The notes beneath the pieces are model-generated. The model was not told where the DNA came from and ran no database searches. It worked only from the letters and a program-made list of their open reading frames with translations. Shown here in pieces: positions 44,098-56,020 of a stretch of 64,000 nucleotides of DNA. Source of the stretch: Tubiluchus corallicola (lineage: Eukaryota; Priapulida; Priapulimorpha; Priapulimorphida; Tubiluchidae); assembly GCA_030141605.1 (NCBI GenBank), contig JAQGDQ010000995.1:1-64000 (forward strand), read 5' to 3'. Numbering within the stretch: the stretch's first letter is position 1; each line of letters opens with the position of its first letter. A program made the translations under genes and the position numbers.

Positions 44098-44599
44098 CTG
44101 CAGCAAGGTACTAATGTAAATAAATCAAACACTAAGAAGCTCAACTTTTATTCCCCGCCTTCACTATTATAGCACTACATGTCTTTTCCCCGAATACTGC
44201 AATATTGGCGCCATGCAATTGTGCGATATGTTCTTTCTTTGCTTTCGTGGCAGAAGTTATTTAATTAAAACTGAATACAAGACACACAGCACTAAATTTA
44301 CTATGAAAAAATAAACAACGGCCAAATACGTACGTAAGTCAATGTGTATAATTAAGGAACCTAGGACACAGGTTTTTCTTACACGAATCTTTTTAGGTTG
44401 TGTAGTTTGCAAGCGTAAACTGGGCAAGTCACAGCTAAGAGTTGAACAAATTTGGATAACATGCTGAAGTGAGAGCACTGATTAGATTAGATTAGATTCT
44501 TTATTTCGAGTGAGTCGAAAGTCATAGTGGTCTTGAAGCGCAATCTTAATAACAGAACTAACAACACAGCTATGGTAGAAAATAGCGCCTTTTAATCTG

Positions 44600-45450
44600 G
44601 CTGGTGTGTTTAACTGAATGCGTTATTTTGCTGGCAAATAGATATTTGTGTAGTTTGGTTAGCAATTTTAGTCATTTTTGTTATCTGTTTGTATTTTATC
44701 AGTAACTATATTGATAGTCATTCATTTGAAATCACAGCCTCCCAATTTGCAGCAGAGATTTGATGATTTAATGTTGGCCAATCTGCATAATTATAATCAT
44801 ATACCTTTGAAAACATAACGTACTGGAATTTTGACGCAAATTTTACCAAAAATGGGATCATGATCGCATGTAAATATTTGTAAAGCACACCATAGTTAGT
44901 AAATAATCAAAGTGAGTTTGTGATTATCAAATGCAGTACAGACTTTGACGTACTATTTACTCGAGAGTGATTGGTAATTAAATGGAACAATTGATTTTGT
45001 ACAATGAGATCATTTAAGTTACGGCCCATTGGATATTCATTTAACTCTGTCTGGCCCCCGACCTTGCATTTGGCATTAAAGTTGCCAACAAAGACAATGC
45101 TATAAGGGTGCTTGGGTTAAGAGGCTAATAGGTTATTATAAGAATCATCTAATTCTTCAATAAATCGGTATTCACCTGCTGCACCCTGGGATAGGGATCT
45201 ATAACAAATGTACATATAGAGTGTGTTAACCTTTAAACTAATTTCGAACCACGTGAATTCAAACAGGTTCTGTGGCAACAACCCAGTCCATGTTTTAAAA
45301 TGCATGTGATAGGCCGCATAAAATGCTACTCCACCATTTCTGTCCCGATCTTTTCTCACTGAACCTTGGAATCCGGAAAGATAACGTCATTTGCTATGAA
45401 CCGGTCAAGAGTCAACATTTGAATTAAAAAACACAATAATGTAGCAATGA
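44600..45450 (-). mobile_element. LINE endonuclease fragment in duplication unit A
   Basis: The minus strand shows RKDRDRNGGVAFYAAYHMHF (45359-45300), WFEISLKVNTLYMYICYRS, and, after a frame change, NFNAKCKVGGQTELNEYP with LHLIITN near 44900-45060. These are blocks of the apurinic-type endonuclease domain of CR1/L2-like LINEs. The reverse transcriptase is absent. It lies in the Gal3ST copy 1 intron. Confidence 0.75.
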
Positions 45451-46882
45451 ATGGACAGTTCCGTTTTCGCAATTATATTAAATATATGAAAATACCGCTA
45501 ACCTCACGTATCACAATTCACTAACTTACTTGCCATATCGAAAGTCTTTTTTTCTTTATCAACCACCTTATAGTCCTATAGGCCAAAATATATAAGAATA
45601 ATTATGAGCAAGTTCTCTGATTCTTTTTTCCAAACGTTTAAAAAACAAATTTCGCAAACTTTCTTTGCAGTAATATTTTTTGAGATTATACGACTTGCTA
45701 ATTTTTGAATAACGTGCTGAATTTACCTTTCATAGTCATCGTGTCTGTTGACAAATTGTTGTTGTAAATAATTTTTGTAGCGAAACACATAATCAGTTGT
45801 TGACGCGTTGTAAACAAATATATAAAGTACTTTTACACAAGTATAACTTGAAAGTATAAAAACAAGAATTTAATGGCGGCCGTTTTCCTTGCCATACTGA
45901 AAATATTATACTTTTTGGCATTGGCTACAAAGCGGCATTCGTTATATGGATTTCGTCGATTCTTAATGTATTTTAATTTTTATGCATGTGCATCTTGCAT
46001 ATTATTAAATACAAGTGTTTTTACAATTGCAGTACTAGTTTCTAGACAGAAAAATGGATAAATTAGATTTAGTATAAATATTTTCCTGATAATTTTGTGC
46101 TGGAATATAAAAGTCCATAATATAGTAAACATTTGTTTTTATAAAAAATTTAAAAAGCTAAATTTCACGAATTTTGATATATTTTTATTGTGTCATTAAA
46201 CTTAATAATATGTTACTTATTCGACTGGTTTCAGTTGATTTTATAGATAAAAAGCCTGTTTTTCATCCATCACACCACAAAAGAATCCATGCTATTTAGG
46301 TAGTGTCCCCGTAGAGTCTGCTACACTCAGCTACTGTCTGTTTCCTTTAGTGGGCAGTTGGTTAGTGCCCCTAGCTTGGCCAAGGAATTGATCAAACTTA
46401 GCAGCGACTAACATTAATTGGCCCCTAAGGTCCGCCCCTGTGTGCACGGGCCATTTCAGTTTGTGACAGCAGCGTTGTGACTGATTTAATAAGTTTTCTG
46501 CTCTGTGCGTTTATTTCAAAAATTTAAGTTTAAAACAAAGACCTTGGAAACAAAATTTAGCACTCGCACAAGAAAGTAGGTGCGAGAAACTAGGTCACTT
46601 TACACTGATGTTCCAGTTCTATAACATTGCGCTGAACGTATAACAGGTTTAGTTGTTATAACTTTGCGCAGTACGAAATTTTTGCTGCGCTTTAATGTAC
46701 TTTGTTCTTGTGGCTTCCATAGCAAAATCTTCTTGAATTACAGTTATTGAAGCCAAGTTTTGTGCAGAATTCGCTGTCGCGAATTACACAATTTGAATAA
46801 TTCGCACAGTTGATACTGCTTGGCAAAAGTTGAATAATAAATGTGTTCACACACACAGTATTATAATACTACATTAATAAAC

Positions 46883-46987
46883 ATGGAAGACGAAGACATT
46901 ATTTATACAAGAGAACAAATGGACGGTTTACCAATGTCCAAGCTTCGAGAAATAGGTAGATCATTGGGTGTGATAAAATGTCGTTAA
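46883..46987 (+). other. Short ORF with a SAP/Rho-N-like start, unit A
   Basis: 34 codons from ATG 46883 to TAA 46985-46987, reading MEDEDIIYTREQMDGLPMSK and LREIGRSLGV. The pattern resembles the first helices of SAP or Rho-N domains, which head several mobile-element and DNA-virus-like proteins. It could be the broken start of such a gene. Duplicated unchanged at 50157-50261. Confidence 0.4.
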
Positions 46988-47169
46988 CCAATGAAAAGAA
47001 AACAACCCACGTATTATTCAGGAAAACTACGATAAAGTATTTATTCCCATGAACATTTAATGAACATATGTTAAAATTAGATTATAATATAATTAGCATA
47101 CACCTTTCGGCACACGCTACGTCAAAAGGTGGTCTTCGGGTACCTGTGGCCCTTCTAACCCGAACCATC

Positions 47170-47688
47170 ACACATGTGATTCTGCCAATTTGAGAGCATT
47201 GTCTTCTTAGACTGTTTTCGCATGTTTGTTTTAAACACTTACATCTTTCCAAACCCAACAAAGTAGGTTTTTCAGAAGAACTCGTCAAATCGTTCAGTTA
47301 TCATTATTAAATCAATCTTATTCTGTATTTCCTTTATGAGTTTCAGAGCTGCACCAGTGTTATTATAATCTGTTCTCTGTAGTCTAAACAATTTCAAGCA
47401 TAGCAGTGTGTAATTTATAAATGTTCTTTGCACGAGTACCACGTGCAGAGTAATACAATTGATTTCGTAAAGATTAAAACCAAAATAGTTCTCATAACCA
47501 CCATAGCTATAAAAATATTCCAACCATGAGGTAGGCTGACGTAAAATTGATAAAAAATTGCTTTGGGCCGTAGCGTCTTCGGCTTGTCTATATGTAGTAT
47601 TGCATGGTGGCAGAACACATTGTAGACATTCCTTGGATGAGGGATAAGCATTCTTTTGCCAAATTCTTTATTTACACTGAGCCAAAAA
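47170..47688 (-). pseudogene. Gal3ST copy 2, truncated exon 2
   Basis: Covers only the middle of the catalytic exon, from NKEFGKRMLIPHPRNVYNVF to KIDLIMITERFDE and a few more residues. The PAPS loop, splice acceptor and C-terminus are missing, and there are several frame breaks. Homology ends at about 47688 and at about 47170 (KKTMLSNWQN). Confidence 0.88.
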
Positions 47689-47779
47689 GAATTTAAACAC
47701 TTTCATTCAACTGCAATTTTATTAAAAAAAGTTTATTTACACTGAATGCGTTATTTCGCTGGCAAATAGATGTTTGTGT

Positions 47780-48570
47780 AGTTTGGTTAGTAATTTTAGT
47801 TATTTTTGTTATCTGTTTGTATTTTATCAGTAACTATATTGATAGTCATTCATTTGAAATCACAGCCTCCAAATTTGGAGCAGAGATTTGATGATTTAAT
47901 GTTGGCCAATCTGCATAATTATAATCATATACCTTTGAAAACATGACGTACTGGAATTTTGACGCAAATTTTACCAAAAATGGGATCATGATCGCATGTA
48001 AATATTTGTAAAGCACACCATAGTTAGTAAATAATCAAAGTGAGTTTGTGATTATCAAATGCAGTACAGACTTTGACGTACTATTTACTCGAGAGTGATT
48101 GGTAATTAAATGGAATAATTGATTTTGTACAATGAGATTATTTAAGTTGCGGCCAATTGGATATTCATTTACCTCTGCCTGGCCCTAAACGTTGCATTTG
48201 GCATTAAAGTTGCCAACAATGACAATGCTTGGATTAACGGGTGCTTGGGTTAAGAGGCTAGTAGGTTATTATAAGATTCATCTAAAGCTTCAATAAATCA
48301 GTCTTTACCTGCTCCACCCTGGGATAGAGATCTATAACAAATGTACATATAGAATATGTTAACCTTTAAACTACTTTCGAAAAACGTAAATTCAAACAGA
48401 TTCTGTGGCAACAACCCAGTTAGTGTTTTAAAATGTATAAAATGCTATTACCATTTCTGTCTCGATCTTTTCTGACTGGACCTTGGAATCCAGAAAGACA
48501 ATGTCGTTTGCTATGAACCAGTCTAGAGTCTACATTTGAATTAAAAAGCACAATAATGTAGCAATGAATG
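47780..48570 (-). mobile_element. LINE endonuclease fragment in duplication unit B
   Basis: Counterpart of 44600-45450, more decayed: the frame that is open at 45117-45359 is interrupted here. Confidence 0.7.
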
Positions 48571-48852
48571 GACAGTTCCGTTTTCGCAATTGTATTAAAT
48601 ATGTAAAAATACCGCTAACCTCACGTATCACAATCCACTAACGTACCTCTCATGTCGAAGGTCTTTTTTTCTTTATCAATCAACCACCTTATAGTCCTGT
48701 AGGCCAAAATATATAAGAAGAATTATGAGTAAGTTCTTTTGAATCTTTATTCCAACGTTGGAAAATCAAATTTCGCAAAACCGACTTTGCAGTAATTTTT
48801 TTAAGATTATACGACTTACTAATTTTTGAATAACGTGCGTTACTGAATTTAC

Positions 48853-49022
48853 CTTTCATAGTCATCGCGTCTGTTGACAAACTGTTGTTGCAAATAATTT
48901 TTGTAGCGAAATACAAAATCAGTTGTTGACGTGTTGTAAATAAATATATGGAGTACTTTTACACAAGTATAACTTGAAAGTATAAAAACAAGCAATTTAA
49001 TGGCGGCCGTTTTCCTTGCCAT
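48853..49022 (-). CDS. Gal3ST exon 1, intact copy (anchor exon)
   Basis: ATG at 49022 on the minus strand, then MARKTAAIKLLVFILSSYTC, a good signal anchor, then a stalk ending DDYER across the splice. Donor aaag|gtaaat; 170 nt, leaving phase 2, which fits exactly the acceptor at 44097. An upstream in-frame ATG (49052) is possible. The exon 2 copy next to it (47688) has no acceptor, so a productive transcript would have to use the exon 2 at 44097. Confidence 0.7.
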
Positions 49023-50156
49023 ATTGAAAATGCGCAACTGTTTCAAAAGCAACGACGAACATACATGAGAAATTATACGCCTTGCAGCTTCTAAAATGCT
49101 GTCACGAAAAATATCACATATTATACTTTTTACGGCTTTGGTTACAGAGTAGCATTCATTATATGGATTTCCTCGATTCTTAATGTATTTTAATTCAGAA
49201 AAGTTTGAAAAAACAAATTTAGAGATAGATAAGATAAGATCGACGCATGTGTATCTCGCATATTATTAAATACAGGTGTTTTTATAATTGCAGTACTAGT
49301 TTCTAGACAGAAAAATGGGTAAATTAGATTTTTAGTTTTTTTTTAACATTTTCCTGATAATTTTGTGCTAGAATATAAGATTCCATAATATAGTTTGCAT
49401 TTGTTTTCATAAAAATAAAAAAAGCTAAATTTCACGAATTTTGATATTTTTATTGTGTCATTAAACTTAATAATATGTTACTTATTTGACTGCTTACAGT
49501 TTGCTTTTTGGGGTATAGTTAAAAAGCCTGTTTTTCATCCATCACACCACAAAAGAATTCATGCTATTTAGGTTGAGCCCCCGTAGAGTCTATGCCTACA
49601 CTCAGCTATTGTCTGTCTCTTTAGTGGGCAGTCGGTTAGTGCCCCTAGCTCAGCCAAGGAACTGATCAAACTTAGCAGCGACTAACATTAATTGGCCCCT
49701 AAGGTCCGCCCCTGTGTGCACGGGCCATTTCAGTTTGTGACAGCAGCGTTGTGACTGATTTAATAAGTTTTCTGCTCTGTGCGTTTATTTCAAAAATTTA
49801 AGTTTAAAACAAAGACCTTGGAAACAAAATTTAGCACTCGCACAAGAAAGTAGGTGCGAGAAACTAGGTCACTTTACACTTATGTTCCAGTTCTATAACA
49901 TTGCGCTGAACGTATAACAGGTTTAGTTGTTATAACTTTGCGCAGTACGAAATTTTTGCTGCGCTTTAATGTACTTTGTTCTTGTGGCTTCCATAGCAAA
50001 ATCTTCTTGAATTACAGTTATTGAAGCCAAGTTTTGTGCAGAATTCGCTGTCGCGAATTACACAATTTGAATAATTCGCACAGTTGATACTGCTTGGCAA
50101 AAGTTGAATAATAAATGTGTTCACACACACAGTATTATAATACTACATTAATAAAC

Positions 50157-50261
50157 ATGGAAGACGAAGACATTATTTATACAAGAGAACAAATGGACGG
50201 TTTACCAATGTCCAAGCTTCGAGAAATAGGTAGATCATTGGGTGTGATAAAATGTCGTTAA
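50157..50261 (+). other. Short ORF with a SAP/Rho-N-like start, unit B
   Basis: Identical to 46883-46987 at an offset of 3274 bp. Confidence 0.4.
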
Positions 50262-50445
50262 CCAATGAAAAGAAAACAACCCACGTATTATTCAGGAAAA
50301 CTACGATAAAGTATTTATTCCCATGAACATTTAATGAACATATGTTAAAATTAGATTATAATATAATTAGCATACACCTTTCGGCACACGCTACGTCAAA
50401 AGGTGGTCTTCGGGTACCTGTGGCCCTTCTAACCCGAACCATCAC

Positions 50446-50960
50446 ACATGTGATTCTGCCAATTTGAGAGCATTGTCTTCTTAGACTGTTTTCGCATGTT
50501 TGTTTTAAACACTTACATCTTTCCAAACCCAACAAAGTAGGTTTTTCAGAAGAACTCGTCAAATCGTTCAGTTATCATTATTAAATCAATCTTATTCTGT
50601 ATTTCCTTTATGAGTTTCAGAGCTGCAGCAGTGTTATTATAATCTGTTCTCTGTAGTCTAAACAATTTCAAGCATAGCAGTGTGTAATTTATAAATGTTC
50701 TTTGCACGAGTACCACGTGCAGAGTAATACAATTGATTTCGTAAAGATTAAAACCAAAATAGTTCTCATAACCACCATAGCTATAAAAATATTCCAACCA
50801 TGAGGTAGGCTGACGTAAAATTGATAAAAAATTGCTTTGGGCCGTAGCGTCTTCGGCTTGTCTATATGTAGTATTGCATGGTGGCAGAACACATTGTAGA
50901 CATTCCTTGGATGAGGGATAAGCATTCTTTTGCCAAATTCTTTATTTACACTGAGCCATC
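50446..50960 (-). pseudogene. Gal3ST copy 3, truncated exon 2
   Basis: Same truncation points and frame breaks as copy 2, differing at very few bases (for example gcagcagtgtt against gcaccagtgtt). Copies 2 and 3 therefore descend from one already truncated pseudogene. No exon 1 was found to the right of it. Confidence 0.88.
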
Positions 50961-50964
50961 TGAA

Positions 50965-53300
50965 ATTGCATTGCACACACATGGATCATGATATTTAACA
51001 GAGCATTTCCGTAGATCATTTCTGCTTTGAATATTATGAGAATCTAATCTGGTAGGGGCAGTACAGTTATGCAGTTCAGCATTGTAAAAAAAATAATTAC
51101 TAAAAAGGGGTGGTAACATGTTGTTGAAAAACTTAAACTTGAAAACTGCGATTTGGAATTTGTTGACTTTACAAATATTTAAGACATTTGATCTTTTAAA
51201 TAACGACGGAGATTGATCTCTGTAAGCAGCAAAACTTACGGCTCTAGCTGCTTTCTTTTGGATGGTATGTAATTTGCTTAAACTGGTTGGTTAGGTACTG
51301 CCCCATGCTATATTAGAATTTTGTTTGGATGTTTTATTTGAAACAAATTTTAAGTGTTCCCGCCATGTTAAATGTTCACGATCAATGATAGTCTCTAAAA
51401 ACTTTTCTTATTTTTGCTTGAAAATAGCATGTATTTTGCTTTATTAGTGTTAAGTGAAAGTTTGTTGGCTTTATACCAGGCAGATAGTGGTATGAGTTCA
51501 TGCTTTTCAACATTTAGCATAGTTTCATAATTTGGGTTTCTGTAAAAGATAATTGTGTCATCTACGAATACAATAAATTTTAGAATGTCTAAGACATTAC
51601 ATAGGTCATTGATATGAACAGTAAAAGGAAGGGGGCAAGAATAGCTCCCTGCAGGGCGCCATAAGTAATTTCTTTCAAAGAAGAAAATGTATGATTAATT
51701 TGAACTGACTGTTGACTATTCACATAACTAGTGAAGCATTCCAAAGAAGAAACTCTTACACCACAATGAGTTAATTTGGCTAATAATATTTTGTGATCAA
51801 TAGTATCGAATGCTCTAGAGAGGTCGATGAAAATACCTATTGTGAACACTTTGTTGCCTATTGATTTAGACAGCAAATTAAGCAGTTCTAACAGATCCAT
51901 ATCTGCGGAATGACTATGTCTGAATCCTAGTTGCTTTTTTATATATTATACTACTTCTTTTGAGGTAATCTAGAAGCCTATTATGCATTAACTTTTCTAA
52001 AATTTTTGAGAAAGAAAAGTTTTGTCGCCACTTTTGAAAATAGGATATATTTTTGTGTTTTTTTAGTTCATTTGGCACAACTCCCTTTGAAAATGATTGA
52101 CTAAAAATATAGAAGAGGTTTGATAATATTTTCAGTTAACTTTTTGAAGAGTTTGGGATATGTCATCTTAACCAGCACTATTTTTGCTTTTAACTTGTTT
52201 ACAACATTAGCTAATTCGGTTTCATCTATTGGAAAATGCCACATTGAACTCTGGTCTGTGTAAGTGTGAAGAGAGATGAACTTGTGTATTAGATATTTTG
52301 CTAGCCAGGTTATATCCCACATTAGTGAAATAATTATTAAAACCACCTAAAATTTGATAAGCATTCCTTAACTTATGTTGCTTATCGTTATAGGCAGAAA
52401 GATCAAAATACGTAGTGCATCACTTATACGTAGCTAAGTTTATTATTTCTCAGGTGTTTTTCATATTATTTACATTATTTTGTTTGCTAATATCATAATA
52501 ATATTTTTTGCTTTCTTCAGAATTGTTAAATTATTCTCATAATTTCGGTAAATCGACATATTTTGTTCAGTTATTTTTAAATTGTTTTATTTACAAATCA
52601 TTATTACAGTTTATTGATTGAATTAAGCCTTCTGTTAACCAGGGTTTATTAAGAAAGTGGGTGAGGTTTGATTATTTTAGAAACTAAAGGAAAACAATTA
52701 TTATAGATATCAGAGAAATCAGAAATAAATGATTCGTAAGCTATGTCAGGTTGGTGAGTATGTAAGACTTGAGACCAGTCATGTAGACCTGATCTTTTAT
52801 TAAATTCCTTGTGGCTAGATCAGTAAACTTTCAAATGTATGAAACAACAGGGTGGCGATGGAGAGAAACTTTTAAAGTTGATTTTGAAAACACAGGAAAA
52901 TAGTCGAATAAACAGCTGTACCAGCAGTCAGATTGTCATATAAAATGTTGTTCGTGAAAATATTATCAATTTGTGAGGCTGAGAAACTTGTTACTCTGGT
53001 AGGTTTTGTTATTAATGGACGCAAAGTGTGACTTAGTATATTTATGATTCAGTGTATTTACGAGTTTCAGAATTAAGTAGATTTATATTAAAATCACCAG
53101 CCATGAAGACATACTTATTTTCCTTACAGTTTTTGAAAGAAGATTTTCTAAATTATCTAAAAGTGTTAAAGACTTGATCCAGGTGGTCTATACAAAACGC
53201 CTACAATCATATTTCTTGCATTAGATTAATTTCCACATATAAATGATTCATGATTCGAATTTCGCATGCTTGTGTATTGCAGCACAAGCTAATTTAATGA
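50965..53300 (-). mobile_element. CR1/L2-like LINE, endonuclease and reverse transcriptase, inactive
   Basis: Reading right to left on the minus strand: late endonuclease blocks near 53100-52950, an inter-domain region (PIDETELANVVNKLKAKI at 52240-52190), reverse transcriptase with AFDTIDHKILLAKLTHCGV (51830-51775), GALQGAILAPFLLLFI (51660-51610) and IDDTIIFYRNPNYE near 51540, then the post-RT region with KANKLSLNTNKAKYML (51470-51420). The catalytic FADD-type box reads IDD. Many stops. Its 3' end abuts unit B. Confidence 0.85.
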
Positions 53301-54955
53301 ACAAAATTTTCGTAAAAGTGTGTCGAATTTCTTGAATTGAAAAATCAATATGCTATTTTGTACTGTACGCATTATATTAACCATTATGGGAGCTTTAAAG
53401 GGAGACAGGATGTTTTTCATATACTACCCCATTTTGAAGTCCGATAAAAAATATACATATTAACACAATTAATACTGCAAAATGGTTTCTGATAATTAAA
53501 TATTAGATTAAAATTTAATTAATGGCGGGCGAGCCCAACTGTTGATGACATCATAAACTAACCCAATCTCAACAGCGAATATATTCCATGAGCGTGTTGA
53601 GCGTGTTTGCAAAAGCGACAACAGTGCTACTGTAAGATATTCAGTGTGTTGTACTAAAACTAGGCAAGTTTTAAGGTAGAAATTCAAATTTCAAATTTAC
53701 CGCTGTACTCGCGCATGACCTGCTAAACGTGTGCAGTTCATCACAAACTAACACATCTGAACTGAGAGGCACAGCACCTGTATTTTGTACAATGCATTTC
53801 CGAAATGCAGCGCTTGTGCCCGTCTAACTAGCGAATCGCGAAATGCGTGCAGCTGCGAAGAACAAGTGGCGCGAAGGGGAAATTGTGTTTGTGTGGTAAT
53901 AATTCACCTTCGAAGGACGAACATCATCAGGTAGAAAAGAATTTTACACTATGATTTCATCAGGTGTTTAAAATGTATCATGTGCAGTAGATTCTATAAT
54001 GTATACAAATGTAGAAAGTAACACAACGGAGAAAATCAAAACCTGGATAACCGTTTGTACATAATGGAAATATTTCAAATGATGAATTGCTTTGAATTTT
54101 TGACTCTCACTTTTCTGCCTTACTCACGGAGTAATAGCCAGTCCGTCGCGAATCGTCTAAAGGTCGTACCGCCCCTATATTTGTGCCATATCTATATTTC
54201 CACTAGTACTCCCAGCGCCTACTTGAGAGGTAAATGGGTGACATAAAAATGACAAATCCAGGAAAAATCCAGGAATTAATTTACATCATTGACAAACATC
54301 ATCGTAACTCTTTATCATTGTATGAAAACTCGCGCTGACACAAAATTATAATAATTCCGGTGCTTGTTGGCAAACGGTGAAAACATCGTTGCCGTTCGTC
54401 CTCCGTCTTCAATTACCGCACAAAGAGTGGAAAAAACGTGGTTTAAAGCATTTACGAAAAATGGTTAGCATTTACCAAGCAAAACAATACATCGTCGAAA
54501 CAAGGAATTTAAACACCGACAGCGAGCAAGCAACGAATGAGAAAAACCGGTCATGTAAAATAGGGCCCACGTGATTAAATTTACACTAGCAGCCTCGGTC
54601 ACAGTTTCAAATGTTATTAGAATTAGGTATTTTGGGTGCTGCTTTTGAGCACATGAATTATGGCATTTTTGAGTGAGTTTATATTCCGATTGTGTCTGAA
54701 ATAATTCGACGAATTCGCGCAAGGGGGCGAGATTAGCTTCGCGCATGGAAAAACCGTTGACTGTCGCTTGTGTGATATCTAAATATGTCTACTTTCAGCT
54801 AAAGGATACTTTTTTTCTAAATTGTTTAAAATGTGCTACTTAAACTGTACTTGAACTATCTTGTGAGTTTCTTAAACAGAGCAATCAAAATATTGCAGAA
54901 ATTTTTCGTCAAATTACTCTTCTGTCGTCAATAAAAATCACTGGTTGTCAACAGC
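53301..54955. other. 5' flank of the GT49 gene
   Basis: Contains short open frames (54377-54574 +, 54465-54746 -) without recognisable domains. Slightly GC-richer at 53750-53890. Presumed regulatory or non-coding. Confidence 0.4.
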
Positions 54956-55849
54956 ATGATTCGAGTTAACAAAAGACGCATTTTAAACGTACTTACTATA
55001 GGTCCAACTGGTGTTTGCACGCTTGTTATCATAGTTGATTATTTACTTTCTTTAAACTTACTGTTCGTGAATAAAACCATGGTTGGAAATCAAATACCAA
55101 CTAAAACTTTAATTCAGAACATGAACAAAGATTATGTCGAAGTAAAAGAAGAAAAGGGTGAGAAAAAAAACTTCGTAAAAGTAAAGAAGACAACGTTTTT
55201 TGATTCAGTTACTAAAACTAATCTTTCGTATACTAAAATAATTAACTTCATTGAGCGAGATAGGCGATTTGCACGAGAAAAAACGGTGACTATAGCAACG
55301 CAAACATCTTGGCATTTTATGCATCATTTGGTGGACTTGGCTGAGAGGTTTGATGGACCAATTTCAGCAGCTTTATATGCACCTGGTGATAGTTTTGATT
55401 TCATAATGAATAGAGTAAATGTGTATCGAAGATGTCACCTAAAATTTGCCCATTTGGTCTCAATTTCTCTATTTTTTGCAACAAATGCACCTCCAATTAG
55501 TGGAAAAGAAGAAGAAGAGGTTCAATTGGTTTGTGGCAACATCTCCTTGCCACTATCCAATGGTCCTGACACATCGCATTACGGAACTTATCCAATAAAT
55601 GTAGGGAGAAATGCAGCTCGATTAGCAGTTTATACAGAATATATTTTGCTCCTGGATGTGGAACTGAAACCTACTCCATCTTTGATGAGAAAGTTTGTTG
55701 ACATGTTGAACAGAAAAACAACTCAGCCTACACAGAACATTGTGTACGTTCTTCCAACTTTTGAAATTGCTGATGACAAAGACATACCTTGGAATAAACA
55801 GCAATTGCTAAAACTGCTAAAGCAAGGAAAAGCAGTGTCGTTTCACAAA
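54956..55849 (+). CDS. GT49 gene exon 1
   Basis: 298 codons from ATG 54956 to CACAAA before gtaagtacg (phase 0). Holds the anchor and the DxD site. Confidence 0.9.
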
Positions 55850-55969
55850 GTAAGTACGCCTGCCGTAATTTCTAGTATAGTTGAACAAGGTATCGTTTTG
55901 TTATTTCTTGGAAATGTTATGAAAGATGTATCTTTCACCAGACACCCTCCCTCTCTCTCTCTCTCTCTT

Positions 55970-56020
<51 letters not shown>

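Larger units (their letters stand above)
43093..45895 (-). pseudogene. Galactose 3-O-sulfotransferase (Gal3ST)-like, copy 1, two exons with two 1-nt frameshifts
   Basis: Family role: transfer of sulfate from PAPS to the 3-OH of galactose in the Golgi. Exon 1 (45895-45727) encodes the tail and membrane anchor. Exon 2 (44097-43093) carries the PAPS loop FFFKTPKCASSALQNIF, the 3'-phosphate site SILRHPASWLESFYSY and the family signature RFDESLVLLKNLLCWDWKDV. Phases agree (exon 1 ends AG, exon 2 starts G). Exon 1 is one base shorter than the copy at 49022-48853, which breaks its frame. Exon 2 has lost one base in the T5 run at 43643-43647 relative to the copies at 47.4 and 50.7 kb; the two parts are open in adjacent frames (44144-43554 and 43683-43093). 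Either a young pseudogene or an assembly error. The intron holds LINE endonuclease sequence. Confidence 0.8.
44590..47690. repeat. Tandem segmental duplication, unit A
   Basis: Corresponds to unit B at 47735-50960. It contains LINE endonuclease, Gal3ST exon 1, the short SAP-like ORF and a truncated Gal3ST exon 2. From about 46397 to 47690 it is almost identical to unit B at a constant offset of 3274 bp. Left of 46397 it is clearly more diverged and has length differences. Confidence 0.92.
47735..50960. repeat. Tandem segmental duplication, unit B
   Basis: Second copy of the 44590-47690 unit. It carries about 90 extra bases at 49030-49125 beside exon 1 that unit A lacks. Confidence 0.92.

Noticed and set aside
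45873-46061. 62-codon ORF on the plus strand
   Set aside because: It begins opposite the Gal3ST anchor exon and reflects that exon's reverse strand and AT-rich flank; no homology seen.
47082-47288. 68-codon ORF, identical at 50356-50562
   Set aside because: It is the decayed 3' end of the truncated Gal3ST exon in a shifted frame plus flanking sequence.
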